Origin: SOIA01 sp964348015
GTDB lineage: Bacteria; Acidobacteriota; Aminicenantia; Aminicenantales; Aminicenantaceae
Assembly: GCA_964348015.1 (NCBI GenBank)
Contig: CAYGBC010000050.1
Coordinates: forward strand, 1 to 64,000
Length of the DNA: 64,000 nt
Direction of reading: 5' to 3'
Part shown: positions 25,022 through 34,490 of the stretch, in pieces
Layout: every line of letters starts with the position of its first letter
Numbering within the stretch: position 1 is the stretch's first letter
Program-made: the position numbers and the translations under genes
Notes under the pieces: generated by a model
The model's input: only the letters and a program-made list of their open reading frames with translations
What the model was told of the DNA's origin: nothing
The model's database searches: none

Positions 25022-26188
25022 GTGGAAGCGGGGAATCTTCTTTTCTATTTCTTTATCATCTTTGCCTCTGCCAAGATCCTGGGCGAAATCTGCATCAGGT
25101 TGAAAGTGCCGCCCATCATCGGGGAGCTGATGGCGGGTATCCTTCTGGGAAATTATGTCCTGGGAATCATCGACAATTCCAACGACGTCCTGATGTCTTT
25201 TGCCGAGATCGGAGTGATATTCCTGATGTTTCACGTCGGGCTGGAGATCCGGGTGAAAGACCTTTTCGCAGTCGGGCGAACGGCGGTGTTTGTCGGGATC
25301 CTCGGAGTCTTGATTCCCTTGATCATGGGCTTTCTCACCATGTCTTTTTTGGGGTATCAGGTTGTCGAGAGTCTGTTCGTCGCCACAGCCATACTGGCTA
25401 CAAGCGTGGGGATTTCTGTCAAGGTCCTCCAGGATTTAGGCCTGATCAAGCATAAGGTGGCGTATATCGTACTTGGCGCAGCAGTGCTGGATGATATTTT
25501 GGCACTGATCATCCTGGCTCTGGTGAAAGGCCTGGCCAGAGGAGAGTTTCACACACTGGAATTTTCTCTCTTGGTCCTCGAATCCATCGCCTTTGTCGGC
25601 TTTTTAACCTGGTGGGGTCCGAAGCTGGCTTCCCGGACACGCCACTGGATCGAGAAATTGAACATCCCTGAAGGACCCTTTGTTCTTTCCGTCATTCTTT
25701 GTCTAGGGCTGGCAGAATTGGCCGATGTGATCGGTCTCGCTGCCATAATCGGGTCTTTCATGGCAGGGATAGTGATTGATGAGCTGGCGGGTGTGTATGA
25801 CCTGGAAAACAAGGTGAAGTACGTCAACGAATTCCTGCTGCCGTTTTTCTTTGTCATGATGGGGGCCCATCTCGATCCCCGTGCCTTTGTTGATCCCAGA
25901 TTGCTTTTTTTAATACTGATTGTGACCGCAGTGGCCGCGGTGAGCAAGATGGCCGGGTCTTCTCTGGCCTGCATAAAGGAAGACTGGAAGACAAGAATCC
26001 AGGCGGGAGTCTGCATGATTCCTCGAGGAGAGGTGGGGATCATCATCGGCCTTATCGGGCTCTCCCTTCATACGATAACAAAAGAAATTTACACCGTAGT
26101 TTTAGGGATGTCTCTCTTAACTACCTTGATCACCCCGCCTCTCATTATCTGGGCCTTCAGGAAAAAGAAAAATGGAGTCAGGCTTTGA
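25022..26188 (+). CDS. CPA2-type cation:proton antiporter
   Basis: This 388-aa protein of about twelve membrane helices belongs to the Na_H_Exchanger (CPA2, GerN/KefB/NapA-like) family. The ion-binding helix carries GAAVLDDILALIIL with the paired Asp; the N-terminal VPPIIGELMAGILLGNYVLG loop and the late IPRGEVGIIIG motif are family signatures. There is no C-terminal TrkA domain, so it resembles GerN rather than full KefB. The start is GTG directly after the SNase stop, so translation is coupled. The last codons and stop lie inside a copy of the TCAGGCTTTGAT repeat seen at 36056, which suggests that the repeat replaced or trimmed the original 3' end. Confidence 0.9.
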   Translation: MEAGNLLFYFFIIFASAKILGEICIRLKVPPIIGELMAGILLGNYVLGIIDNSNDVLMSFAEIGVIFLMFHVGLEIRVKDLFAVGRTAVFVGILGVLIPLIMGFLTMSFLGYQVVESLFVATAILATSVGISVKVLQDLGLIKHKVAYIVLGAAVLDDILALIILALVKGLARGEFHTLEFSLLVLESIAFVGFLTWWGPKLASRTRHWIEKLNIPEGPFVLSVILCLGLAELADVIGLAAIIGSFMAGIVIDELAGVYDLENKVKYVNEFLLPFFFVMMGAHLDPRAFVDPRLLFLILIVTAVAAVSKMAGSSLACIKEDWKTRIQAGVCMIPRGEVGIIIGLIGLSLHTITKEIYTVVLGMSLLTTLITPPLIIWAFRKKKNGVRL

Positions 26189-26280
26189 TTTATTGATTTT
26201 CTTTTTTATATGTTTTATAAATCCTTATATTTTGATGCAAGCCTGGAAATGGAACACTCAATACACAGGGAGGTTCACTC

Positions 26281-29200
26281 ATGAGAAATAAAAAAGTTAT
26301 GGGGGTTGTATTCTGCATGCTGACTCTGATCTGTGGCTTTCTGGTTCTTCGGGCCGGGAGTAATCCTCAGGCGCAAAAGAACGAATACCGGTATGATTCC
26401 AATCTTTATCAAGCGATGCAGTGGAGATGTATCGGTCCCTATCGAGGCGGGCGCGCGACTGCAGTGGCTGGCGTTCCGAGTCAACCGTATACCTATTACT
26501 TCGGAGCGACTGGGGGCGGAGTCTGGAAAACCGAAGATGGAGGACTGAACTGGAGACCCGTATCCGACGAATTTTTCAAGACTGGTTCGGTCGGAGCCAT
26601 AGCAGTCTCAGAATATGACCCGAATATAGTCTATGTGGGCATGGGGGAGGCTCCGATCCGCGGAAATGTTTCCCATGGCGATGGCATGTACAAATCCACG
26701 GATGCGGGGAAGACCTGGGAGCATATCGGACTGGAAGATACGAGCCAGATCTCCAGAGTTCGCATCCATCCCCGGAATCCGGACAGTGTTTTTGTGGCAG
26801 CCCTCGGTCATGTGTACGGTCCAAACGAGCAAAGGGGCGTATTCAGGAGTCGGGATGGAGGAAAGACCTGGGAAAAAGTCCTCTACAGGGATGATAAGAC
26901 CGGAGCCATTGATCTCATCCTGGACCCCTCGAATCCGAGGATCATCTATGCTGCACTCTGGGAATTCTTCAGAACGCCCTACAGCCTGTCCAGCGGAGGA
27001 CCGGGGAGTGGCCTTTTCAAGTCGACGGATGGGGGTGACTCATGGACGGAAATCTCTCGAAACCCGGGGCTCCCTAGAGGACTGCTCGGAAAGATCGGCA
27101 TCACTGTTTCGCCGGCGAAGCCGGACCGAGTCTGGGCCATTGTTGAAGCCCATGCGGGGGGTGTTTTTTGCTCGGACGACGGAGGCAAGACCTGGCGCAA
27201 GATGAATGATCAGAGCCGGCTGCGTCAGAGAGCCTGGTATTACACTCGGATTTACGCGGATCCCTTGGATGCAGAAACCGTCTATGTTTTGAACACCGGT
27301 TTGTACCGTTCGGTAGACAGGGGCAGGACCTACGCTTCGATCCGTGTTCCGCATGGAGACAACCATGATCTCTGGATTGACCCGGGGAACTCGAAAAGGA
27401 TTATCAATTCAAACGACGGCGGGGCGAACGTGAGCTTCAACGGCGGGATATCCTGGACTGATCAGGACAATCAGCCCACAGCCCAGTTTTACCATGTCAC
27501 AACGGATAATCATTTTCCTTATCGCGTGTACGGAGCCCAGCAGGATAACTCCACTGTGCGTATCGCCAGCCGGACAACAGGATTCGGGATTGACAAGCCT
27601 GACTGGCATTCGGTCGGGGGTGGAGAGAGCGGTCATATCGCCCCCCGCCACGATAATCCCAACATCGTGTACGCGGGCAGCTACGGAGGCCTGATCACAC
27701 GCTGGGACTACAGAACCCGCCAGGCACGGATTATAACCGCCTGGCCAGAGAATCCGATGGGATGGGGAGCTGGGGATTTAAAATATCGCTATCAGTGGAC
27801 AGCTCCTATCGTCGTATCCAGGTTCGATTCGAATGTCCTCTATCATGCCGCTCAGGTCATTTTCAAGACAACAAATGAAGGACAGAGCTGGGAGATCATC
27901 AGTCCTGACCTTACGCGCAATGATAAGTCCAGGCAGAAATCTTCCGGAGGTCCGATCACGAAAGATAACACGAGTGTTGAGTATTACTGCACTGTGTTTG
28001 CCCTTGCGGAGTCCTTCCACAATCCGAACATACTCTGGGTCGGGACGGATGATGGCTTGGTCAGCATCACCAGGAATGGCGGTAAAAATTGGGAGGAGAT
28101 CACTCCGAGAGATTTGCCAGAGTGGAGCCTCATCAGTATGATCGAGCCTTCCACGTTCGACCCGGCCACTGCCTATCTCGCGGTCGACAGGCACGAGCTT
28201 GATGATTTCAAGCCCTATATCTACAAGACAGAAAATTACGGGAAATCCTGGAAGAAGATCACAAACGGACTCCCAAACAACACGTTTGTCAGAGTCGTGC
28301 GCGAAGACCCGAAGAGAGAGGGGCTGCTCTACGCAGGGACAGAAACCGGAGTGTTTGTTTCGTTCGATGAAGGTGCGAACTGGCAGTCTTTGCAGCTCAA
28401 CCTGCCGGTTGTTCCGATTCACGATATGGTCATCAAAGAGAACGACCTTGTGGCGGGAACCCATGGACGTTCATTCTGGATCCTGGATGACCTGACGCCC
28501 TTGCACCAGATTAACGCGAAGGTCGCCAGGTCAGAATTCCATCTTTATAAGCCCCGGGATGCCTATCGATTGAGGGGATGGGGATGGCCGCGACCCAACG
28601 TCGGACAGAATCCGCCCTCCGGATCGGTCATTTACTATTACCTCAAAGAAAAGCCCGATGAAGGCGTTATCCTTGAATTCGTGGACCGGGAGGATAATGT
28701 CATAAAGAAATATACAGGAAGGGCAGGAGAGGAGGCGGGAACAGGACGCTTTTCCATGCGAGTGCCGATGAAGGTGGGAATGAACCGCTTTGCGTGGAAC
28801 ATGCGTTATCCTGATGCCGAGCGGGTGCCCGGAGCTGTTCTCTGGGGAGGAATGCTGAGTGGACCGGTAGCCGTGCCGGGAGTGTACAAGGTCAAGCTCA
28901 CTGTGGGAGAGAAGTCGATGACTCAGAGCTGGATGTGGCAAAAGGATCCGCGTCTTTCCACGATTCAGGAAGAATTCCAGGAACAGTTTGATTTCCTCAT
29001 AAAAATCCGGGACAAAGTCACAGAGATTAATCGAGCGATCATTAGGCTGAGAGATGTTAAAAGCCAACTGGACACGCTGACAAGAAAGATTCAAGGACAT
29101 GAGAAGGGAAAACAAGTCATTGAGGCGGCGCGGCAGCTCAGATCCAAACTGACTTCTGTTGAGGACGTGCTCATCCAGTCTAAATCCAAGAGCGGTCAGG

Positions 29201-29427
29201 ACCCGCTCAATTATCCGATCCTGCTGGACAACAAGATCGCTGCAGTGGCATCAGTGGTGGCCGCGTCCGATTCCCGCCCGACGGACCAGTCTTACGAAGT
29301 TTTCAAGGAGCTGTCTGCCAAGGCAGACGAACAGCTGGCCAAATTGAAGTCTATTATGGAGAAAGACCTTCCTGACTTCAACGATAAAGTGAAGAAATCG
29401 AAAATTCCTGCGATCATTATTAGATAA
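26281..29427 (+). CDS. Exported sortilin-like BNR beta-propeller protein (copy 1)
   Basis: This 1048-aa protein has a signal peptide (about 1-25), then about 700 residues of BNR/Asp-box repeats such as STDAGKTWEHIG, SRDGGKTWEKV, STDGGDSWTEI and SDDGGKTWRKM. These form one or two beta-propellers of the VPS10/sortilin N-terminal type. A conserved C-terminal domain of about 300 residues, with FAWNMRYP and a helical tail, follows. Such proteins are often labelled glycosyl hydrolase, but no catalytic residues can be assigned, so the activity is unknown. GGGAGG precedes the ATG. A paralog lies at 31296 beyond a GlcD-type oxidase. Location is periplasmic or surface. Confidence 0.85.
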   Translation: MRNKKVMGVVFCMLTLICGFLVLRAGSNPQAQKNEYRYDSNLYQAMQWRCIGPYRGGRATAVAGVPSQPYTYYFGATGGGVWKTEDGGLNWRPVSDEFFKTGSVGAIAVSEYDPNIVYVGMGEAPIRGNVSHGDGMYKSTDAGKTWEHIGLEDTSQISRVRIHPRNPDSVFVAALGHVYGPNEQRGVFRSRDGGKTWEKVLYRDDKTGAIDLILDPSNPRIIYAALWEFFRTPYSLSSGGPGSGLFKSTDGGDSWTEISRNPGLPRGLLGKIGITVSPAKPDRVWAIVEAHAGGVFCSDDGGKTWRKMNDQSRLRQRAWYYTRIYADPLDAETVYVLNTGLYRSVDRGRTYASIRVPHGDNHDLWIDPGNSKRIINSNDGGANVSFNGGISWTDQDNQPTAQFYHVTTDNHFPYRVYGAQQDNSTVRIASRTTGFGIDKPDWHSVGGGESGHIAPRHDNPNIVYAGSYGGLITRWDYRTRQARIITAWPENPMGWGAGDLKYRYQWTAPIVVSRFDSNVLYHAAQVIFKTTNEGQSWEIISPDLTRNDKSRQKSSGGPITKDNTSVEYYCTVFALAESFHNPNILWVGTDDGLVSITRNGGKNWEEITPRDLPEWSLISMIEPSTFDPATAYLAVDRHELDDFKPYIYKTENYGKSWKKITNGLPNNTFVRVVREDPKREGLLYAGTETGVFVSFDEGANWQSLQLNLPVVPIHDMVIKENDLVAGTHGRSFWILDDLTPLHQINAKVARSEFHLYKPRDAYRLRGWGWPRPNVGQNPPSGSVIYYYLKEKPDEGVILEFVDREDNVIKKYTGRAGEEAGTGRFSMRVPMKVGMNRFAWNMRYPDAERVPGAVLWGGMLSGPVAVPGVYKVKLTVGEKSMTQSWMWQKDPRLSTIQEEFQEQFDFLIKIRDKVTEINRAIIRLRDVKSQLDTLTRKIQGHEKGKQVIEAARQLRSKLTSVEDVLIQSKSKSGQDPLNYPILLDNKIAAVASVVAASDSRPTDQSYEVFKELSAKADEQLAKLKSIMEKDLPDFNDKVKKSKIPAIIIR

Positions 29428-29487
29428 CATTTTTCAGATGTCTTTGTTGGCAGAGTATGCAAAGCCGACATCTGTCGTTCAAAAAGG

Positions 29488-29684
29488 AGAGCGGCAATCC
29501 CATTAAAAAAAAGGCCAGGCCCCATTTTCCCTTACGAGATTGCTTCGACCGGCTCGCAATGACATAAGGATGAAATTGCCGTGCAGACGCGCAATGACAC
29601 TCAGATCCATTCCACATGGAATTGCCAAACAGGGAAACAGTGACATCCGTGAGCCATTCCTTGCCTCACAAGTTCGAAATGACG
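29488..29684. repeat. Third cluster of GTCATTGCGAGC-type repeats with a CAGGC palindrome
   Basis: Units at about 29536-29563 and 29572-29597 are clear; further degenerate ones lie at 29488-29500, 29619-29643 and 29645-29684. An A-rich GGCCAGGCCCC palindrome-like block is inserted at about 29503-29524, so two repeat families are nested here. They fill most of the 409-base gap 29428-29836; no gene is seen. Confidence 0.65.
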
Positions 29685-29836
29685 CTTGGAATGGATTAAT
29701 CTTTCCTATTTAAATTTAAGATAAAAAACAAAAAATGAAAAAACTCCCGTTTCATTAAAGAATAAAAAGGTTTACTATAGGTATTCGGTCCCTCGCCTGC
29801 AAAACTGCATGAATATAAGGATCAACAGGAAAAAAT

Positions 29837-31255
29837 ATGTATAAGAAGATAACGCAAGAAATAATTGAAAAGCTGGAAAAGATCGTCGGACAGAAAAATA
29901 TGACTCATGACCGGGAAAAAATGGAAGATTACAGCCACGACGAATTTTCACTGAAAGATCTTGCGAAATTTCCAGAGCTGGTGGTGAAGCCGGGAAAGAC
30001 TGAGGAGGTGGCAGAGGTTCTTCGGCTGGCGAATACAGAGAAGGTGCCTGTGACTCCGCGTGGGGGAGCCACAGGCCTAACCGGCGGCTGTGTTCCTCAG
30101 TATGGAGGCATTGTGCTGTCGCTGGAGAATATGAATCGGATACTCGAGGTCGACCTGGATAATCAGATGGCTATCGTGGAAGCCGGAGTGACTTTATCAG
30201 AATTCTATAAGGCTGTCGAGGAAGCCGGACTTTTCTTCCCCCCGCATCCCGGAGAGGAAAGCGCGATGATCGGAGGAGTGATCGCGACCAATGCCGGGGG
30301 AGCGAGGGCCGTTAAATACGGAGTGATCAGGAATTATATACGCGGTTTAGAAGTGGTCCTTCCCACTGGTTCTGTTATTCGCCTCGGAGGAAAACTCATG
30401 AAGAGCAGCACGGGATATAACCTGCTCAATCTGATCATCGGCTCTGAGGGAACACTCGGTGTCGTGACTCGCGCGACGATTCAGCTGATGCCCGCTCCCC
30501 GGGTGATGAGGTCCTTGATCATTCCGTATGATGAGCTGGAAAAGGCGATCGAGACTGTTCCATTATTGATCAAGAAGAAAATCCTTCCGCTTGCGGTGGA
30601 GTTCGTTCCCAGGGATGCCATTCAGATCACAGAGAGGTTCCTGAAAAAAAGATGGCCATGCACCCAGGGGTGCACTCATCTTTTGATCATTCTCGATGCT
30701 TCGAGTGAGGACGAGATAGACAGATTATCCGAAGAAGTGGCTGAAACCTGCATGGAAAAGGGGGCTCTGGACGTTTATGTGGCAGACAGCCCGAAAAAAC
30801 AGGAGGAAGTCCTGGATATCCGCAGCAAGATCTACGAGGCGATTAAGTCTCATACGCTTGAAGTCCTGGATATTTCGATTCCGAGGGCAGAGATCGCCCG
30901 CCACGTCAAAAAGGTCCAGGAAGTCTCGCGAAAATACAACATGTGGCTTCCGACCTTCGGCCATGCCGCTGACGGAAACGTACACACGCATATCATGTCC
31001 GCCCGTTTTGAGGGAGGGAAGGTCGTCTCTATCCCCGAAGAGGAATGGAAGTCGAAATTTGAGAAAGTGCGCAGGGAGCTTTACAAAGACTGCCGAGACA
31101 GGCAAGGAGTGATTTCAGGGGAGCATGGGATCGGCATTGTCAAGAAATCTTACCTGTCTTATGTCCTGGATGAGGAGACGATCGAGCTGATGAAAGGCAT
31201 AAAGAGGCACTTTGACCCTCAAAACATCTTGAATCCCGGAAAAATCTTTGATTAA
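29837..31255 (+). CDS. FAD-linked oxidase, GlcD / D-lactate dehydrogenase type
   Basis: This 472-aa flavoprotein has an FAD_binding_4 domain (PCMH fold, about 40-220) with PRGGATGLTGG and IGGVIATNAGG, and an FAD-oxidase C domain with FGHAADGNVHTH (metal and substrate His residues) and SGEHGIG. The end, FDPQNILNPGKIFD, is the family terminus. Enzymes of this type oxidise D-2-hydroxyacids such as D-lactate or glycolate and pass electrons to quinone, a partner FeS protein or ETF. No GlcE, GlcF or EtfAB gene lies in the window, so the electron acceptor is unclear. No signal peptide: it is cytoplasmic or peripheral. An AGGA site precedes the ATG. Confidence 0.92.
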   Translation: MYKKITQEIIEKLEKIVGQKNMTHDREKMEDYSHDEFSLKDLAKFPELVVKPGKTEEVAEVLRLANTEKVPVTPRGGATGLTGGCVPQYGGIVLSLENMNRILEVDLDNQMAIVEAGVTLSEFYKAVEEAGLFFPPHPGEESAMIGGVIATNAGGARAVKYGVIRNYIRGLEVVLPTGSVIRLGGKLMKSSTGYNLLNLIIGSEGTLGVVTRATIQLMPAPRVMRSLIIPYDELEKAIETVPLLIKKKILPLAVEFVPRDAIQITERFLKKRWPCTQGCTHLLIILDASSEDEIDRLSEEVAETCMEKGALDVYVADSPKKQEEVLDIRSKIYEAIKSHTLEVLDISIPRAEIARHVKKVQEVSRKYNMWLPTFGHAADGNVHTHIMSARFEGGKVVSIPEEEWKSKFEKVRRELYKDCRDRQGVISGEHGIGIVKKSYLSYVLDEETIELMKGIKRHFDPQNILNPGKIFD

Positions 31256-31295
31256 ATACGTTATTCACGACTGCTGTTATTATTAGGAGGAACAA

Positions 31296-34200
31296 ATGCG
31301 CATTCGGAAATTCCTGGTCCTGTGCTTTGTGGTTCTGCTGATTGCAGGTTTAATGATCCCGACAGTTCAAGCCAGACAAGAAAGCCGGAAAAACAATTCG
31401 ATGGAAGCACTCGTTGGACCCGAGTTATTCAGGAATTTGGTCTTCCGAAACATCGGACCGGCCAATATGATGGGACGTGTCGCAGATGTGGAAGGCGTCC
31501 CCGGAGATCCCAATATCGTATATGTCGGCACGGCTTCAGGCGGAATCTGGAAAACTGTTAACGGGGGTGTCACTTGGACGTCCATTTTTGACGACCAACC
31601 GGTTGCTTCGATAGGAGATTTAGCTCTGGAACCCGGCAATCCCGATGTCATCTATGCCGGGACCGGGGAGTCTAACGTCCGCAACAGTGTTTCCTTCGGG
31701 AATGGTGTCTATAAATCCACCGATGGCGGAAAGACCTGGTGGCACATAGGACTCGAAGACACCAGGCACATTTCGCGAATCGTGGTCAATCCGAAAAATC
31801 CCGATGTCATTTATGTGGGAGCCTTGGGCCATGCTTTTGGGCCGAATAATGAACGCGGAGTGTTCATGTCCTCTGATGGCGGAAAAACCTGGAATAAGGT
31901 TCTCTACACGGATGACCGACATGGCGTGGCAGACTTGGATATCAATCCTCAGAATCCGAATATCGTTTATGCCGGGTTATGGCTATTCGAGCGGAAACCC
32001 TGGACGTTCACCAGCGGAGATGAAAACGGCGGAGTTTTCAGGTCGATAGATGGGGGACAGAGCTGGGAAAAAATGACACAAGGCCTCCCGAAGCTTATGG
32101 GCCGGATTGGAATAAAAGTCGCGAGAAGCAATCCCAACGTGATTTATGTCATAACAGAATCTCCGGAAGGAACGCTCTATCGATCTGATGACCGTGGAGA
32201 AACGTTCCGGAATGTCTCCCGAAACGTGCAGATCGTTTCTCGAGGCTTTTACTACACCGATATAAGAGTTGATCCTGCGGATGAGAACAGGATCTACGCG
32301 GTCTCCTCCCGGCTGTCTCTTTCAATCGACGGAGGGCAAAATTTCAAGCGCATCTCACGGGAAACACATGTGGATTTTCACTCGCTCTGGATAGATCCCG
32401 AGAATCCCAACAGGATGTGGCAGGGACAGGATGGAGGAGTGTGTGTATCCTATGACAGGGGGAAGACCTGGGATTACGTAAATAACTTCCCTGTCGGGCA
32501 GTTCTATCAGATATACGCAGATGACCGGGAACCTTTCTATTATGTGGGTGGAGGAATGCAGGATAACGGAACCTGGTACGGACCGAGCCGCAACAGAGAG
32601 CCTTTTGGGATCCTGAATGACGACTGGAGGATGATCAGTTTTGGTGACGGCTTTCATATCGTCGTTCACCCGATGAATCAGGAGCTCTTCCTGAGTGAAT
32701 CTCAGGGAGGCAATATCATGAGAACAGATATGAGAACTCGCGAGCAGCAGATCGTCAGCCCTCAACCGCGCCGGGCGGATGGTGCACCCGTTTCCACTCT
32801 GGAATACAGGTTCAACTGGAATACGCCCATCATTCTTTCGCTCCACAACTCTCAGACAGTGTACATTGGCGGCAATGTCGTCTTCAAATCAACGGATTTC
32901 GGCACAACATGGGAGGTCATAAGCCCGGACCTCACCACCAATGACCCGGAAAAAAAGAAAACAGCCGGTGGGCCGGCGTGGACAGAAAACACCACAGCAG
33001 AATACCACTGCACGATCATCAGCCTGGCGGAATCTCCGCTGCAGCCAGGAGTCTTATGGGCAGGAACAGACGATGGGAACCTGCATGTTTCGATGAACGG
33101 GGGAGATACCTGGAAGAGCGTTGTGGAAAACGTTCCAAAGGTTCCAGCCTATTCACCAGTCTCTCACATCGAGCCATCCCGCACATCTGCGGGAGTGGCC
33201 TATTGTTCTTTCGACCGGCACATGCTCGATGATTTCCGGCCACTTGTGTACAAAACGACAGATTTTGGACGGTCCTGGACAAACGTGACAGGCAATCTTC
33301 CGGAGAAGGCTTATGTCTGGGTCGTGCGGGAAGACCCGAAGAATCCAAACATCCTCTATGCTGGAACAGAGCTTGGTCTTTTTGTCTCGTTGACTCAAGG
33401 AAATCATTGGTTCCGACTCCGGATGAAGAATCTTCCCACAGTTTCGGTGCATGATATCCTCGTGCATCCTCGGGATAACGACCTCATCCTGGGAACGCAT
33501 GGCCGGAGCATCTGGATCTTTGATGATGTTTCGTTTCTCCAGGAATTGACCCCCAGTACACTCACCAGCCCGGCTCATCTTTTCACTGTCCGTCCTGCAC
33601 TCCGTTATGCCACTAAACCCACGCGATACGGAATCGGGGATAAAGCCTACAGGGGGCCGAACCCTCCGTATGGAGCCCTAATCACGTACTCTCTTAAAGA
33701 AAAATCCGATAAAAAAGTCGCAGTCAAGCTTGAGATTCTCGATAGAACCGGAAAAGTCATTCGGACAATCAAGAATATTCCAAGGGAAGCGGGTATCAAC
33801 CGCGTTGCCTGGGATCTGCGCCTTGAAGGACCTCGCCCGCGCCGCGAAGAGAGAAGGGAAGAGGACTTTTTCTTCAGAGGACCCCGCGGTCCGCTGGTTC
33901 TTCCAGGAACATATACGGTGAAGCTCACGTTGGGTGACAATACTTATGACACATCCTTTGAAGTCCGAGTCGACCCGACTGTCTCGGTTTCCCCGGACCA
34001 GCTCCAGATTCAACAGCAGTATTCCATTCAACTCCGAGACATGCAGTCCTTCGTGAATGATGGACTACGGGCGCTGGATATTCTGGAGAAGCAGATCGAA
34101 GAACGAAAGGACACCTTGAGCCAACAAGGGATAAACGTTCCGGAGCAAGTGACGGATGCGATAGAGGATCATTCCAAAAAGATCGGGTCCTTGAAGAACA

Positions 34201-34475
34201 TTCTGGCTGCACCTGAAGGAAGAGCGTTCTGGAGCGAAGGACCGCGTTTGAGTGGGAGGCTGAGCCGACTGTTCGGGTCCATCGATAGCGTGCATGCTCC
34301 TCCGACGCAAGCCCAGATCGATTATTTTCGCGAACTGGAAGAGGAATTCAATTCAGCCATCGAAGATGTGAACGATTACCTGAGCCAGTCCGCCATGGAC
34401 CTCAATAAAACATTCAAGAAATTCCAGGTGCCTCTTCTCATTCTTCCCGATCCTATCAAGATCTCAGAAAAATAA
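31296..34475 (+). CDS. Exported sortilin-like BNR beta-propeller protein (copy 2)
   Basis: This 1059-aa paralog of the gene at 26281 has a signal peptide (about 1-27), BNR/Asp-box repeats (STDGGKTWWHIG, SSDGGKTWNKV, SIDGGQSWEKM, STDFGTTWEVI) and the same C-terminal domain. Shared long-range motifs include LGHAFGPNNERGVF and LGTHGRSIWIFDD. Differences include an Arg/Glu-rich insert (PRPRREERREED) near residue 845 in the C-terminal domain. The function is unknown; VPS10-type propellers bind peptides in eukaryotes, so a peptide- or protein-binding role is possible. AGGAGG precedes the ATG. The DHOD-like gene follows after 15 bases, so these two are probably co-transcribed. Confidence 0.85.
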   Translation: MRIRKFLVLCFVVLLIAGLMIPTVQARQESRKNNSMEALVGPELFRNLVFRNIGPANMMGRVADVEGVPGDPNIVYVGTASGGIWKTVNGGVTWTSIFDDQPVASIGDLALEPGNPDVIYAGTGESNVRNSVSFGNGVYKSTDGGKTWWHIGLEDTRHISRIVVNPKNPDVIYVGALGHAFGPNNERGVFMSSDGGKTWNKVLYTDDRHGVADLDINPQNPNIVYAGLWLFERKPWTFTSGDENGGVFRSIDGGQSWEKMTQGLPKLMGRIGIKVARSNPNVIYVITESPEGTLYRSDDRGETFRNVSRNVQIVSRGFYYTDIRVDPADENRIYAVSSRLSLSIDGGQNFKRISRETHVDFHSLWIDPENPNRMWQGQDGGVCVSYDRGKTWDYVNNFPVGQFYQIYADDREPFYYVGGGMQDNGTWYGPSRNREPFGILNDDWRMISFGDGFHIVVHPMNQELFLSESQGGNIMRTDMRTREQQIVSPQPRRADGAPVSTLEYRFNWNTPIILSLHNSQTVYIGGNVVFKSTDFGTTWEVISPDLTTNDPEKKKTAGGPAWTENTTAEYHCTIISLAESPLQPGVLWAGTDDGNLHVSMNGGDTWKSVVENVPKVPAYSPVSHIEPSRTSAGVAYCSFDRHMLDDFRPLVYKTTDFGRSWTNVTGNLPEKAYVWVVREDPKNPNILYAGTELGLFVSLTQGNHWFRLRMKNLPTVSVHDILVHPRDNDLILGTHGRSIWIFDDVSFLQELTPSTLTSPAHLFTVRPALRYATKPTRYGIGDKAYRGPNPPYGALITYSLKEKSDKKVAVKLEILDRTGKVIRTIKNIPREAGINRVAWDLRLEGPRPRREERREEDFFFRGPRGPLVLPGTYTVKLTLGDNTYDTSFEVRVDPTVSVSPDQLQIQQQYSIQLRDMQSFVNDGLRALDILEKQIEERKDTLSQQGINVPEQVTDAIEDHSKKIGSLKNILAAPEGRAFWSEGPRLSGRLSRLFGSIDSVHAPPTQAQIDYFRELEEEFNSAIEDVNDYLSQSAMDLNKTFKKFQVPLLILPDPIKISEK

Positions 34476-34490
34476 AGGAGAGAGAGAGGA

